A DNA stretch of 64,000 bases from Archangiaceae bacterium (GCA_016714225.1 JADJNS010000048.1:117751-181750), one strand, 5' to 3'; shown: positions 43,004 to 51,761, counted from the stretch's first letter. The notes: generated by a model from the letters alone, not told the origin. Numbers and translations: made by a program.

Positions 43004-43528
43004 ATGAAGCTGACCCGCACCACGCAAGAGTCGCGCATCACCGTGCTGCACGCCGACGCGGCGCGCGCCAACACCGGCCTGCCGTTCTTCGACCACATGC
43101 TGGCGACGTTCCTCAAGTACGCGGGTCTGAAGGTCGCCATCGAGGGCAAGGGTGACCTGAAGCACCACACCATGGAAGACGTCGCGCTCACCCTGGGCGC
43201 GTTCGTGCGCAAGGCGACTCCGGCGACCTGCGTGCGCTACGGCGAGCGCGTCATTCCGATGGACGACGCGCTGGTGCAGTCGGTGCTCGACCTGGGGGGC
43301 CGGCCGTTCTTCGTCGGCAAGCTGCCGGGCCGGCTCTACACCCACTGGTTTCGCAGCTTCGCCACCGCCGCCGAGTGCACCCTGCACCTGCGGGTGCTGC
43401 GCGGCGGCGACCGGCACCACATCACCGAGGCCGCGTTCAAGGCCACCGGCATGGCGCTGGGCGAGGCGCTCGCCGACTCGGGCACCGTGTTCAGCACCAA
43501 GGGCCGCATTCAGTGGGAGGAGTCATGA
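43004..43528 (+). CDS. hisB: Imidazoleglycerol-phosphate dehydratase (monofunctional)
   Basis: 174 residues, a little shorter than the usual 190-200. Metal-binding motifs: LPFFDHMLATF, KHHTMEDVALTLG and RHHITEAAFKATGMAL. No N-terminal HAD phosphatase domain as in Escherichia coli HisB; that step is supplied by the HisN part of the last gene. The final GAG GAG codons provide the hisF ribosome binding site. ATGA overlap with hisF. Confidence 0.94.
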   Translation: MKLTRTTQESRITVLHADAARANTGLPFFDHMLATFLKYAGLKVAIEGKGDLKHHTMEDVALTLGAFVRKATPATCVRYGERVIPMDDALVQSVLDLGGRPFFVGKLPGRLYTHWFRSFATAAECTLHLRVLRGGDRHHITEAAFKATGMALGEALADSGTVFSTKGRIQWEES

Positions 43529-44289
43529 CCACGCGCCGGGTGGTGGTCTGCCTCGATATGAAGGGCGGGCGGGTGGTGAAGGGCGTGAAGTTCGAGGGGC
43601 TGCGCGACGTGGGCGACCCGGTCGAGCTGGCCGCGCGCTACGAGGCCGAGGGCGCCGACGAAATCGTCTTCCTCGACGTCTCGGCGTCGTCGGAAGAGCG
43701 CAAGCCGCTGTTGGATGTGGCGCGGCGCACCGCCGAGCGCCTCTTCATACCCCTCACCATCGGCGGAGGCATCGACTCGGTCGACGCGCTCACCGCCGCG
43801 CTGCGGGCGGGCGCCGACAAGGTGAGCATGAACTCTTCGATCGTGAAGCGGCCCGAGCTGCTCACCGAGGCGGCCGCGGTGGCGGGCGCGCAGTGCGTGG
43901 TGGCGAGCATCGACGCGAAGCGAGAGGGCGGCGGCTTTCGCGTCTACACCCACGGCGGCAAGCGACCGACCGACCTCGACGCGGTGGCGTGGGCGAAGCG
44001 CTGCGTCGCGCTGGGCGCAGGAGAGATTCTCATCACCAGCATCGACCGCGACGGAGCGCGCACCGGCTACGACCTCGAGCTCACCCGCGCGGTCGCCGAC
44101 GCGGTGGGCGTGCCGGTCATCGCGTCGGGTGGCGCGGGCCAGGCCAGCCACCTCGCCGACGCGTTCGAGAAGGGGCACGCCGACGCCGCGCTGCTGGCGG
44201 GAATTCTGCACGACGGCCACACCACGGTGCGGGCGCTGAAGGCCGAGCTCGGCAAGGCCGGCGTCGACGTGCGCAAGGAGGCGGCGTGA
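43525..44289 (+). CDS. hisF: Imidazole glycerol phosphate synthase, cyclase subunit
   Basis: 254 residues, (beta/alpha)8 barrel. VVVCLDMKGGRVVKGVKF contains the catalytic Asp of the first strand; the usual KDG of this loop is KGG here. EIVFLDVSAS, LTIGGGI, SMNSSIVKRPEL, VVASIDAKREGGGFRVYTHG (second catalytic Asp) and VIASGGAGQASHL complete the site. Uses ammonia from HisH to make IGP and AICAR. Ends in AAG GAG, the ribosome binding site of the next gene, with a GTGA overlap. Confidence 0.94.
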   Translation: MTTRRVVVCLDMKGGRVVKGVKFEGLRDVGDPVELAARYEAEGADEIVFLDVSASSEERKPLLDVARRTAERLFIPLTIGGGIDSVDALTAALRAGADKVSMNSSIVKRPELLTEAAAVAGAQCVVASIDAKREGGGFRVYTHGGKRPTDLDAVAWAKRCVALGAGEILITSIDRDGARTGYDLELTRAVADAVGVPVIASGGAGQASHLADAFEKGHADAALLAGILHDGHTTVRALKAELGKAGVDVRKEAA

Positions 44290-45647
44290 AGCTGCTGCAG
44301 GCCGTCGAAGTGGTGGCGCGCCGCGCCGGAGACGTGGCGATGGCGAAGTTCCGCGCCAACCTGCAGGTCGAGACCAAGGCCGACGGCACTCCGGTGACCG
44401 AGGCCGACCGCGCCGCCGAGCGGGCGGCGCGCGAGCTGATTTCCGAGCAGTTCCCCGACGACGGCATCGTGGGCGAAGAGCTGGGCGAGTCGAAGACGGG
44501 CGCAAAGCGGCGGTGGTTCGTCGACCCCATCGACGGCACCAAGGCGTTCGTGCGCGGAGTGCCGCTGTGGGGCACCCTCGTCGCGGTGGCCGAGGGCGAG
44601 CAGGTGCTGGCGGGCGCGATGTACTTCCCCGCCCTGGGCGAGCTCATCTGCGCCGAGCGCGGCGCCGGCTGCTTCTGGAATGGGAGACCCGCGCGCGTGT
44701 CGAGCACCGCGTCGCTGTCGGCCGCCACGCTGCTCACCACCGACGCGCGCGGGCAGCCTTCAGCGCTGCAGGCGCTGCTCGCCAAGGGCCAGGTCTGCCG
44801 CACCTGGGGCGACTGCTACGGCTACCTGCTGGTGGCGACCGGCCGCGCCGACGCGATGGTCGACCCGATTCTGAGCCCGTGGGACAGCGCGGCCCTGCAG
44901 CCCATCATCGAAGAGGCGGGCGGCGTGTTTCAGTCGGTCGACGGGCGCCGCACCGCGTTCGGTGGCAGCGCGGTGGCGACGAACGCCGCGCTGGCCGAGG
45001 CGGTGATGGAGGTGCTCAGGCCGAACCCTTCGACGCCCATCACCGCGCCGGGCCAGCTCGACTTCACCAAGGGCGGCGGCAAGGTCGACGTGGTGACGCA
45101 AGACGCGCGCACCGGCGAGGTGCTGATGGTGGCGCACGCCGACGCCGAGGCGGTGGCGAAGACGCTCGAGACACGAGAGATGCACTACACCAGCCGCACC
45201 CGCGGGCTGTGGCACAAGGGCGGCACCAGCGGCAACGTGCAGAAGGTGGTCTCGCTCTCGACCGACTGCGACCGCGACGCGCTGCTGGCGCAGGTGATAC
45301 CCGCCGGGCCGGCGTGTCACGAGAACACCCGCTCGTGCTTCGCCAGCGCGCCCGCGCCCGACGCCCTCACCGCGCTCGACCGCACCATCTTGGAGCGCGC
45401 GGCCAACGGCGGCGGCGGCGACGGCAAGAGCTACACCGCGAAGCTGCTGGGCAACGAGAACCTGCGGCTGAAGAAGATCGGCGAAGAGGCCGCCGAGCTG
45501 TTGGTGGCGCTCACCCAGCGCGACACCGCGCGCGCCACCGAAGAGGGCGCCGACCTCATCTACCACGCGCTGGTGGCGCTCCGCGGCGTGGGCATCGGCC
45601 TCGACGAGGTGCGCGCCGTGCTCGCCCAGCGCGCGAAGCCGAAGTGA
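44286..45647 (+). CDS. hisNIE: Trifunctional fusion: histidinol-phosphatase (HisN, IMPase-type) - HisI - HisE
   Basis: 453 residues from GTG 44286. Residues 1-250 are an inositol-monophosphatase-family domain (VGEELGES, VDPIDGTKAFVRG, SPWDSAALQPIIEEAGG), assigned as HisN because it completes the pathway. Residues of about 255-352 are PR-AMP cyclohydrolase: LWHKGGTSGNVQKV, STDCDRDALL and GPACHENTRSCF. Residues of about 360-453 are PR-ATP pyrophosphatase: GKSYTAKLLGNENLRLKKIG, EEAAELLVALTQRD and EEGADLIYHALVALRG. HisIE fusions are common; HisN fused in front is unusual. Last gene of the operon. Confidence 0.92.
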   Translation: MKLLQAVEVVARRAGDVAMAKFRANLQVETKADGTPVTEADRAAERAARELISEQFPDDGIVGEELGESKTGAKRRWFVDPIDGTKAFVRGVPLWGTLVAVAEGEQVLAGAMYFPALGELICAERGAGCFWNGRPARVSSTASLSAATLLTTDARGQPSALQALLAKGQVCRTWGDCYGYLLVATGRADAMVDPILSPWDSAALQPIIEEAGGVFQSVDGRRTAFGGSAVATNAALAEAVMEVLRPNPSTPITAPGQLDFTKGGGKVDVVTQDARTGEVLMVAHADAEAVAKTLETREMHYTSRTRGLWHKGGTSGNVQKVVSLSTDCDRDALLAQVIPAGPACHENTRSCFASAPAPDALTALDRTILERAANGGGGDGKSYTAKLLGNENLRLKKIGEEAAELLVALTQRDTARATEEGADLIYHALVALRGVGIGLDEVRAVLAQRAKPK

Positions 45648-45722
45648 GCCGAGCACCCTGAGCCGAGCACCCTGAGCCGAGCACCCTGAGCCGAGCACCC
45701 TGAGCGGAGCCGCTTTAGCGGC
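45646..45722. repeat. Four 14-bp tandem repeats followed by a REP-like hairpin
   Basis: GAGCCGAGCACCCT is repeated four times exactly (45646-45701), beginning in the hisNIE stop codon, then GAGCGGA and the palindrome GCCGCT-TT-AGCGGC (45709-45722). The unit resembles the half-site CCCTGAGC..GTCGAA of widely dispersed intergenic repeats; GCAGTCGAATGGG follows. The remaining 220 bp up to 45942 hold another degenerate half-site near 45850 and no gene that I can support. No T-run terminator is seen for the his operon here. Confidence 0.75.
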
Positions 45723-45942
45723 GCAGTCGAATGGGTGCCGACCCCCAACGGAGCCTGGGCAAGCCGCACTCCCTGCTTCAAGCAGCACGGCGCGCGCACC
45801 ACTACGATGGAGTATCTGCGCTCGAGCCTTCGGCGAGCGATGCCAGGGTTCGACAAGCTCCCCCTGCCCGCCTAAGTGGCTGAATCTCGGCCACTCACCA
45901 CTGCGTGGATCACCTTCCGCACGACCGGCAACACACGTTGCC

Positions 45943-46731
45943 ATGGGCGCCCGGAAATCCCTGCTGGCAGCACTCACCGTCGTCTTCACCTCTGCACCTG
46001 CGTTCGCGTGCCACCGGCACCTCTTCTTCTGGCACCACTGTCAGGAGACGGTGGTCGCGGTGGCGCCGCCCATCATCCCGATTCCCATTCCCATTCCCGC
46101 TCCGGTCTACGTCGCCCAGGCCCCGGTGCAGGTCTACGTGCAGGGAGACATGCCCCCGCCTCCGATGGTGGTGGCCGAGCCGGTGTACGTCGCGCCGCCG
46201 CCCGCGCCCGCACCGGTGGTGGTCGCGCGCCCGGTCGCCGTGGTGCCCGCACCGGTGGTGGTGGTGCAGCCGCAGCAGCCGAAAGAAGAGGAGCCCGGCT
46301 ACGCGCGCCTGGCGGTGAAGTGGGCGCCCGGCCTCTCGGCGGTGGTCGACACCCAGGCCAAGGCCTTCGGCCCCGCCTCGTTCGCGCAGAACTTCGGCCT
46401 CGAGTTCCGCCTCTCGCGCTACTTCGCCCTGCGCGGAGACCTCGAGCTGCGCAGCGGCGCCAGGAGCTGGGACATTCCCGGCATCAAGGTCTCGCTCTTC
46501 CCCTCTTCGCGCGTGCACCCCTTCGCGTCGGCCAGCCTCTCCATCAACCAGGTCGATGGTCAGCCGGCGAACCGCGTCTCGCTGGGCTTCATGGCCGCGG
46601 CCGGCCTCGACATCACCGTGTGGCGCTGGTTCTTTCTCTCGGCCGAGGCCCGCTACAACACCATCCCCGGCAACTGCTGCGCGCTGCCGCGGGTCACCGG
46701 CCTCGTCGGCGCGGGCGTGCAGTTTCTCTAA
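45943..46731 (+). CDS. Outer membrane beta-barrel protein with Pro/Val-rich N-terminal region
   Basis: 262 residues with signal MGARKSLLAALTVVFTSAPA. Residues of about 25-120 are an extended Pro/Val/Ala stretch (PPIIPIPIPIPAPVYVAQAP). From about 125 the sequence alternates in the manner of amphipathic strands (RLAVKWAPGLSAVVDTQAKA, FGLEFRLSRYFALRGDLELR, VHPFASASLSINQVDG, WRWFFLSAEARYNTIPG) and ends in VTGLVGAGVQFL, a barrel-type C-terminal Phe-x. Probably an eight-stranded porin-like protein; role unknown. Its stop overlaps that of the convergent gene. Confidence 0.78.
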   Translation: MGARKSLLAALTVVFTSAPAFACHRHLFFWHHCQETVVAVAPPIIPIPIPIPAPVYVAQAPVQVYVQGDMPPPPMVVAEPVYVAPPPAPAPVVVARPVAVVPAPVVVVQPQQPKEEEPGYARLAVKWAPGLSAVVDTQAKAFGPASFAQNFGLEFRLSRYFALRGDLELRSGARSWDIPGIKVSLFPSSRVHPFASASLSINQVDGQPANRVSLGFMAAAGLDITVWRWFFLSAEARYNTIPGNCCALPRVTGLVGAGVQFL

Positions 46732-47291
46732 TGCCGCTCGTCGCAGTTGCCTGAGGTCGACTCCCAGAAGTCGACGTCGTCGACCAGCAGGGTCTGCCCC
46801 GCCTGCCCGTTCTGGATGCGGATGCGCAGGTAGAGCTGGTCGCCCATGCTCACCGGCACCTTCAGGTTGGTGACCGGGGGCGCCTGCAGCCAGTCGCTCT
46901 CGACGAACGACGAGAAGGTCTGCGCCATGCCCGACCTCTGCGACAGCACCTCGAGGCGCATGTCGGTCGCGGTGCCCTTCACCCAGGCGTTCACGCAGTA
47001 CGGCTTGCCGGTGGTGCTCGCCACCACCGCGGTGGCGTAGCCGAACTGGCCGGTGCCGGTGGCGGTAGCGGTGAGCTGCAGCGCCTTGCTGCCGCCGTGG
47101 CCGCCGCTCACCACCTGCAGCTCTCCGTACTGCACCGACCACTCGCTGGCGGTGCCGCACTCGAACGAGCCGCTCACCAGGTTGGCCGGCGTCTTCGCGA
47201 CGCCGCAGTCACCGGTTCCACTGTCCATCTTTCCGTCGTTGGGGGGCGGCGAGCAGGCCACCATCAACAGGGTGCAAGACAACACGCGCAT
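46728..47291 (-). CDS. Lipoprotein with CBM4/9-like beta-sandwich domain
   Basis: 187 residues from ATG 47291, GAAGG 4-8 bp upstream. Signal MRVLSCTLLMVAC (lipobox MVAC). After a short linker the domain NLVSGSFECGTASEWSVQYG, SGGHGGSKALQLTATATGTG, YCVNAWVKGTATDMRLEVLS and LRIRIQNGQAGQTLLVDDVDFW reads like a carbohydrate-binding module of family 4/9 type (N-l-gsfE-g-W, l-v-i-DDv). Likely sugar binding at the cell surface. Divergent from the PpiC gene operon. Confidence 0.75.
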   Translation of the reverse strand: MRVLSCTLLMVACSPPPNDGKMDSGTGDCGVAKTPANLVSGSFECGTASEWSVQYGELQVVSGGHGGSKALQLTATATGTGQFGYATAVVASTTGKPYCVNAWVKGTATDMRLEVLSQRSGMAQTFSSFVESDWLQAPPVTNLKVPVSMGDQLYLRIRIQNGQAGQTLLVDDVDFWESTSGNCDERH

Positions 47292-47349
47292 ACGACCTTC
47301 TACAGCGCGTCGACGCGCGCGCGCGAATTCGCTATTGCGGCCTGACCCC

Positions 47350-48327
47350 GTGAAGGCCCACACCTCTCTCTTGCTGCTCTTCAGCTTCGCCGCCTGCGAC
47401 AAGCCCGGCGGCGGCATGGATTTCCGCCACAAGAAGCCCGAGGGCGGCAAGCCGGTGGCGACCTGGTCCAACGACGCCATCACCGACACCGAGCTGAAGG
47501 TCCGCTTCGCCGAGATGACGCCCTACGCGCGGGCGCGCTACCAGACCGCCGAGCAGCGCCGCGAGTACGTCGACGGGGTGTCGCGCTTCGAGCTGCTCGC
47601 GCAAGAGGCACTCAAGCGCGGCCTCGCCAACGACCCCGACGTGGTCGAGACCGCCAAGAAGGTGATGGTGCAGCGCCTGCTCGCCCAGGAGCTCGACAGC
47701 AAGGCCTTCACCGTCTCCGAAGAAAAGGTCCGCGACTACTACGAGAAGCACAAGAGCGACTTCGTGAAGCCGGCGATGACCCGCCTGGCGCACGTGTTCT
47801 TCAAGAAAGAGAACCAGGCGAAGGCCGAGGCGACGCTGGCCGAGGCGCTCAAGCTCGGGCCGCTCGACTACGCCGGGTTCGCGAAGCTGGCGCGCGAGCG
47901 CAGCGAAGAGCCGCGCACCCAGCCCATCGAGGGCGACCTGCGCTTTCTCTCTGACGAAGAGCTGGCCGCGCAGTTCGGCCCCGAGCTGGCCCTTGCGCAG
48001 AGAGAGCTGACCCAGGTGGGCATGGTGCTGCCGCGGCTGGTCGAGACCGCCGGCGGCTACCACGTGCTGCGCCTGCAGGGCCGGCAGCTGCCGCTCGACG
48101 TGAAGCTCGACGCGGCCAAGACCCAGATTCAGCTCACCCTGCTCAACGACGCCAAGCAGGAGCACTACCGCCAGTTCCTCGAGACCCTGAAGAAGCAGTC
48201 CAACTACAAGGTCGACGACGCGGCCCTGGCGGCGTTCGAGGTCGACGTGAAGGCGCCCTCGGTCGCGCCCACCGGCCCGCAGCCGACGTTCATTCCCCCT
48301 CCCGAGCCCAAGAAGGTCGACCAGTGA
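47350..48327 (+). CDS. PpiC/SurA-type peptidyl-prolyl isomerase lipoprotein
   Basis: 325 residues from GTG 47350, signal VKAHTSLLLLFSFAAC. An N-terminal helical chaperone region (VRFAEMTPYARARYQTAEQR, ANDPDVVETAKKVMVQRLLA) precedes a parvulin domain from about residue 145 (TRLAHVFFKKENQAKAEATL, EGDLRFLSDEELAAQFGPEL, GGYHVLRLQGR). Assists folding of exported proteins. A Pro-rich tail ends the protein. GTGA overlap with a second PpiC-type gene, so the two form an operon. Confidence 0.85.
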   Translation: MKAHTSLLLLFSFAACDKPGGGMDFRHKKPEGGKPVATWSNDAITDTELKVRFAEMTPYARARYQTAEQRREYVDGVSRFELLAQEALKRGLANDPDVVETAKKVMVQRLLAQELDSKAFTVSEEKVRDYYEKHKSDFVKPAMTRLAHVFFKKENQAKAEATLAEALKLGPLDYAGFAKLARERSEEPRTQPIEGDLRFLSDEELAAQFGPELALAQRELTQVGMVLPRLVETAGGYHVLRLQGRQLPLDVKLDAAKTQIQLTLLNDAKQEHYRQFLETLKKQSNYKVDDAALAAFEVDVKAPSVAPTGPQPTFIPPPEPKKVDQ

Positions 48328-49292
48328 AGCGTGCGCTCTTGATGTGTGCGGCGCTGCTCGCCGCGTGTCCCGAGAAGGCCCGGCCCAAGGCCGACCCCAA
48401 CGCGGTCGCCACCATCAACGGCGACGTGGTCTCGAAGGGTGAGTTCGAGACCGAGCTCACCCGCGAGCTGCAGGCGATGGAGGGCGTGCCGCCGCGCTCG
48501 CCCGAGCAGACCGAGCCGTTCAAGCAGGCGCTGCTCGAGACGCTCATCGAGCGCGCGGTGCTGCTGCAGGCCGCCAAGGCGGCGCAGGTGTCGGTGACGC
48601 CCGACGAGGTCGACCGCCGGGTGCTGGCGCTGGCCAGCGAGTACCCCGCCGAGAGCTTCGACGCGGCGCTGGCGCAGGGGCAGACCACCCGCACCGAGCT
48701 GGAAAAGAAGACCCGCGAGCAGCTGATCATCGAGAAGCTGTTCGACAAAGAGGTCTACGCGCGCGTGGCGGTGACCGAAGACCAGATTCGGCGCTACTTC
48801 GACGAGCACGGGCCCGAGTTCGTCGAGCCCGAGCAGGTGCGCGCCTCGCAGATCGTGGTGAAGGGGCTCGACGACGCCAAGAAGCTGCAGCAGCAGCTGT
48901 GGGCGGGAAAGAAGTTTCCCGACCTGGCGCGGCGCTACTCGCTGGGGCCCGAGGCGCGGGTGGGCGGTGACCTGGGCTGGTTTCCGCGCGGGGTGATGCC
49001 GGCGCAGTTCGACGAGCAGGCGTTCAAGCTGCCGGTGGGCCAGGTCAGCGAGGTGGTCTCGACCGACTTCGGCTTCCATCTCTTCAAGGTGATGGAAAAG
49101 AAGCCGGCGCGAAAGCGCGAGCTGCCCGAGGTGCGCGGGCAGATCGAGAAGCGGCTGCTGGGCGAGCTGCGCGAGAAGGCCCAGAAAGACTACGTGAAGT
49201 CGCTGCGCGCCGGCGCCGTGGTGGCGGTGAACAACGACGCATTGCAGACGGTCAGCACGCACCCGATGCGCGCCAAGGCCGTCGAGCCTTGA
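48324..49292 (+). CDS. PpiC/SurA-type peptidyl-prolyl isomerase lipoprotein
   Basis: 322 residues from GTG 48324, signal VKRALLMCAALLAAC. SurA-N-like helices (VATINGDVVSKGEFETELTR, LIERAVLLQAAKAAQVSVTP) and a complete parvulin domain (VRASQIVVKGLDDAKKLQQQ, ARVGGDLGWFPRGVMPAQFD, TDFGFHLFKVMEKKPA). A periplasmic foldase, probably at the outer leaflet of the inner membrane or inner leaflet of the outer membrane. It pairs with the preceding homologue; a third member is at 55086-56039. Confidence 0.87.
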   Translation: MKRALLMCAALLAACPEKARPKADPNAVATINGDVVSKGEFETELTRELQAMEGVPPRSPEQTEPFKQALLETLIERAVLLQAAKAAQVSVTPDEVDRRVLALASEYPAESFDAALAQGQTTRTELEKKTREQLIIEKLFDKEVYARVAVTEDQIRRYFDEHGPEFVEPEQVRASQIVVKGLDDAKKLQQQLWAGKKFPDLARRYSLGPEARVGGDLGWFPRGVMPAQFDEQAFKLPVGQVSEVVSTDFGFHLFKVMEKKPARKRELPEVRGQIEKRLLGELREKAQKDYVKSLRAGAVVAVNNDALQTVSTHPMRAKAVEP

Positions 49293-49386
49293 GCTGGCGC
49301 GCGCTCGCGCTGGTTTCGCAGGCAGAGCTCACCCTTGAGAGGCTGAGCGAAGCAACACATCGACAGCCGGGCGCGCTTCGCCCGCC

Positions 49387-50639
49387 TCAGCGGGTCAGCG
49401 CCGGCAGGGTGGCGTCTGCGTCACAGTTCTCGAGCTTCACCGCCTCGAGGAACGCGGCCTCACCCTCCATCGCGTCGGCGAGCGACGGCTTGGGGTTGAA
49501 CGCGCTGGGGTCGACGACCCACTTCATCACCTTGAGCCACTTCGGGGGCACGGTGACGTTCTGGTAGGTGCGCAGGTCGCTCGCGGCGCGCTTCCACGGC
49601 CAGAAGCTCCACCCCACCACCGAGTCGCCGGCGTCTTTGTACATCTCGACGGTCGACGAGACCCAGGCGTCTTTGTCCTGCCCGAACTCGCCGACCCACA
49701 GCGGCACGTCTTGCGCCTTGGCCAGCGCCACGTACTCGGCGAGCTTCTCGGCGCGCTTGTCTCCGGTGACGCCGCTCAAGAAGCCGTACATGTGAAAGCT
49801 GTAGACCATGTTGGTGGTGGGCTTCGAGGTGAAGCCCTTGAAGTCGGAGGCGTTGGCGTTGCCCTCGATGAAGAGCAGGTGCCCGGGGTCGACCGCGCGC
49901 ACCGCGGTGATGAGCCGGCCGTAGAACGCGACCAGCTGCGCGTCGCTCACCTTGCACGGCTCGTTGATGAGGTCGTACCCGCCGACCGCGGCGTTGCCCC
50001 GGTACCGCTCGGCGATGCGCTGCCACAGCGCGACGGTAGCGTCTTGCGCGGCCGCGTCTTCCCACACCAGGGTCGAGTCGGCGTCGGCGGTGAAGAACCT
50101 GCACTGGCCGCCGGGCGTCGAGTGCAGGTCGAGAATCGCGTAGACCCCGTGCTTGCCGCACCACTCGACCAGGGTGTCGAGGCGCTGCCAGCCCCGCTCG
50201 TCGTCGAGCAGCAGGTGATTGAACGGCACGCGCACGCTGTTGAAGCCGAGCCGGTGCAGCTCGGCGATGTCGGCTTCGGTGATGAAGTCGTCGTAGATGG
50301 CGTCGCGAAAGCGCCTGGCCTCGGCGTCGCCGAGCAGCTCGGTGAGCTTGCTCATGATGTTGCTCTGCGCGTTGCCCATGCCGCCCAGGGTGTCGGCGAG
50401 GGGAATCGGGGCACCGAACATCCACCCCTCCACATCAGCCACCCACCCAGGTTCGCGCCCTTCAGCACCACCGGGGTGCCGGTCTCGTCGACCACCGCGC
50501 GCCCCTGCTGCGAGAGCATGCCGTGCGCCGTGCCGGCATCGGCGGTGTCGAGGCCGCCGTCAGCGGTCTGCCCTTTCTTGAGCAGCGGGCCGCAGGCGGC
50601 GAGCGAGAGCAGCGAGACGAGGGCGAGGCGACCGGGCAT
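49387..50639 (-). pseudogene. GH5-family glycoside hydrolase lipoprotein with frameshift
   Basis: ATG 50639 opens MPGRLALVSLLSLAAC, a lipoprotein signal, and continues to VVLKGANLGGWLMW, the N-terminal strand of GH5 enzymes. At about 50428 one G seems to be missing: the expected WEGWMF is found only in the next frame (EGWMFGAPIPLADTLGGMG), which runs to 49387. That part carries the GH5 landmarks LGFNSVRVPFNH, YAILDLHSTPGG, the acid/base Glu in DLINEPCK, YSFHMYGF and the nucleophile Glu in PLWVGEFGQ. The intact enzyme would have about 417 residues and act on beta-glucans or related polymers outside the cell. Confidence 0.85.
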
Positions 50640-50750
50640 GAGGGCTCGAGACTGCAACTGCAGGGCCGATGGTACCTCCAGACGGCGCGCACGGTTGCAG
50701 CCGCGAGCCGACGACCGGGGTCGTGAACGCTACCGCGGTCGCAAGAGCCC

Positions 50751-50775
50751 CCGCTCCCCTCGCGGGAGAGGGGGT
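50751..50775 (+). repeat. Dispersed repeat of the CCCTCTCCC..GGGAGAGGG family, copy 3 (short)
   Basis: CCGCTCCCCTCGCGGGAGAG GGGG: the inverted core of the repeat found at 27428-27464 and 40508-40544 without the GGGTGAGGG tail. It lies just beyond the homoserine dehydrogenase stop codon (50778), where it could fold as a hairpin after the gene. Confidence 0.65.
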
Positions 50776-50777
50776 CT

Positions 50778-51761
50778 CTACGGCAGGCGCTGGCGCTCGA
50801 TGGCGAGCACGTCGGCGAGCACCCCGGCCGCAGTCACCGCGGCACCGGCGCCCGGGCCCTGAATGCGCATCGGGTAGTTGCTGTACCGGGCGGTGGTGTA
50901 CGTCACCAGCGACTCGGTGCCGCGCAGCTGCGCGGCGGGGTGCGACGCCTCGACCCAGCGCGGCGCCACCGCGAGCTTGCCGGCGGCCACGTCGACGCTG
51001 GCGAGGTAGCGCAGCACCCGCCCGCTCGCCGCCTGCTGGCGCACCCGCTCGCCGAGCGCGTCGTCGAGCCGCTCGAGCGACGAGAGAAACGTCTCGACGT
51101 CTCCGCCCGAGTCGAACGCCACGAAGGGCTCGACCTCGACGTCGTTCAGCTCGAGCGAGAGCCCGACCTCGCGCGCGAGAATGAGCGCCTTGCGCGCCAC
51201 GTCCCACCCGCCCAAATCTTCGCGCGGGTCGGGCTCGGTGTAGCCGAGCTCTCTCGCGCTGCGCACCGCGCGCGAGAGGGGTATGCCGCGGGCCAGCTCG
51301 CCGCACAGAAAGCCGAGCGTGCCCGAGAAGCTGCCCTCGATGAGCCGCACCTCGTCGCGGGTGCGCACCAGGTCTTTGAGCGGCTCGATGACCGGCAGCC
51401 CGGCGCCGACGGTGGTCTCGTAGCGGAAGCAGGCGTGACGCGCGGCCGCGTCGAGCGCCGCGCGGCGAGCCAGGGGAGCCACCAGCCCCTTCTTGTTCGC
51501 GGTCACCACGTGCACGCCCCGCTGCAGCGCGCGCACGTACAGCGCGTCGAAGCCGTCGGCCGCGGTCACGTCGACCAGCACCGCGCGCGGCGCCTGCGCC
51601 AGCGCGTCGATGAGGCCCTCTGCAGAGAGCTCCGAGCGCCGGTTCACCGCGGCGCGCAGCCTCACGCTTTCAGGCAGCAGCGCCAGCAGCTCGCGGCCGA
51701 CGTTGCCCGTACCAAGCACCCCGACCTCGAGCGTCAGGTCGGCCGAGACGCGCGCGGTCAT
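50778..51761 (-). CDS. hom: Homoserine dehydrogenase
   Basis: 327 residues, without an aspartokinase or ACT domain. NAD-binding VGVLGTGNVGRELLALLP, NRRSELSAEG, HVVTANKKGLVAP with the conserved Lys, TTVGAGLPVIEPLKDLVRTR, IEGSFSGTLGFLC and DPREDLGGWDVARKALILAR including the substrate-binding Asp/Glu. Reduces aspartate semialdehyde to homoserine. The motifs resemble the C-terminal half of bifunctional ThrA/MetL enzymes. Coupled by ATGA overlap behind the trans-sulfuration gene, which places it in methionine supply. Confidence 0.9.
   Translation of the reverse strand: MTARVSADLTLEVGVLGTGNVGRELLALLPESVRLRAAVNRRSELSAEGLIDALAQAPRAVLVDVTAADGFDALYVRALQRGVHVVTANKKGLVAPLARRAALDAAARHACFRYETTVGAGLPVIEPLKDLVRTRDEVRLIEGSFSGTLGFLCGELARGIPLSRAVRSARELGYTEPDPREDLGGWDVARKALILAREVGLSLELNDVEVEPFVAFDSGGDVETFLSSLERLDDALGERVRQQAASGRVLRYLASVDVAAGKLAVAPRWVEASHPAAQLRGTESLVTYTTARYSNYPMRIQGPGAGAAVTAAGVLADVLAIERQRLP

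Noticed and set aside
45646..45701. Possible CRISPR array
   Set aside because: The 14-bp units are directly contiguous without spacers and no cas genes are present.
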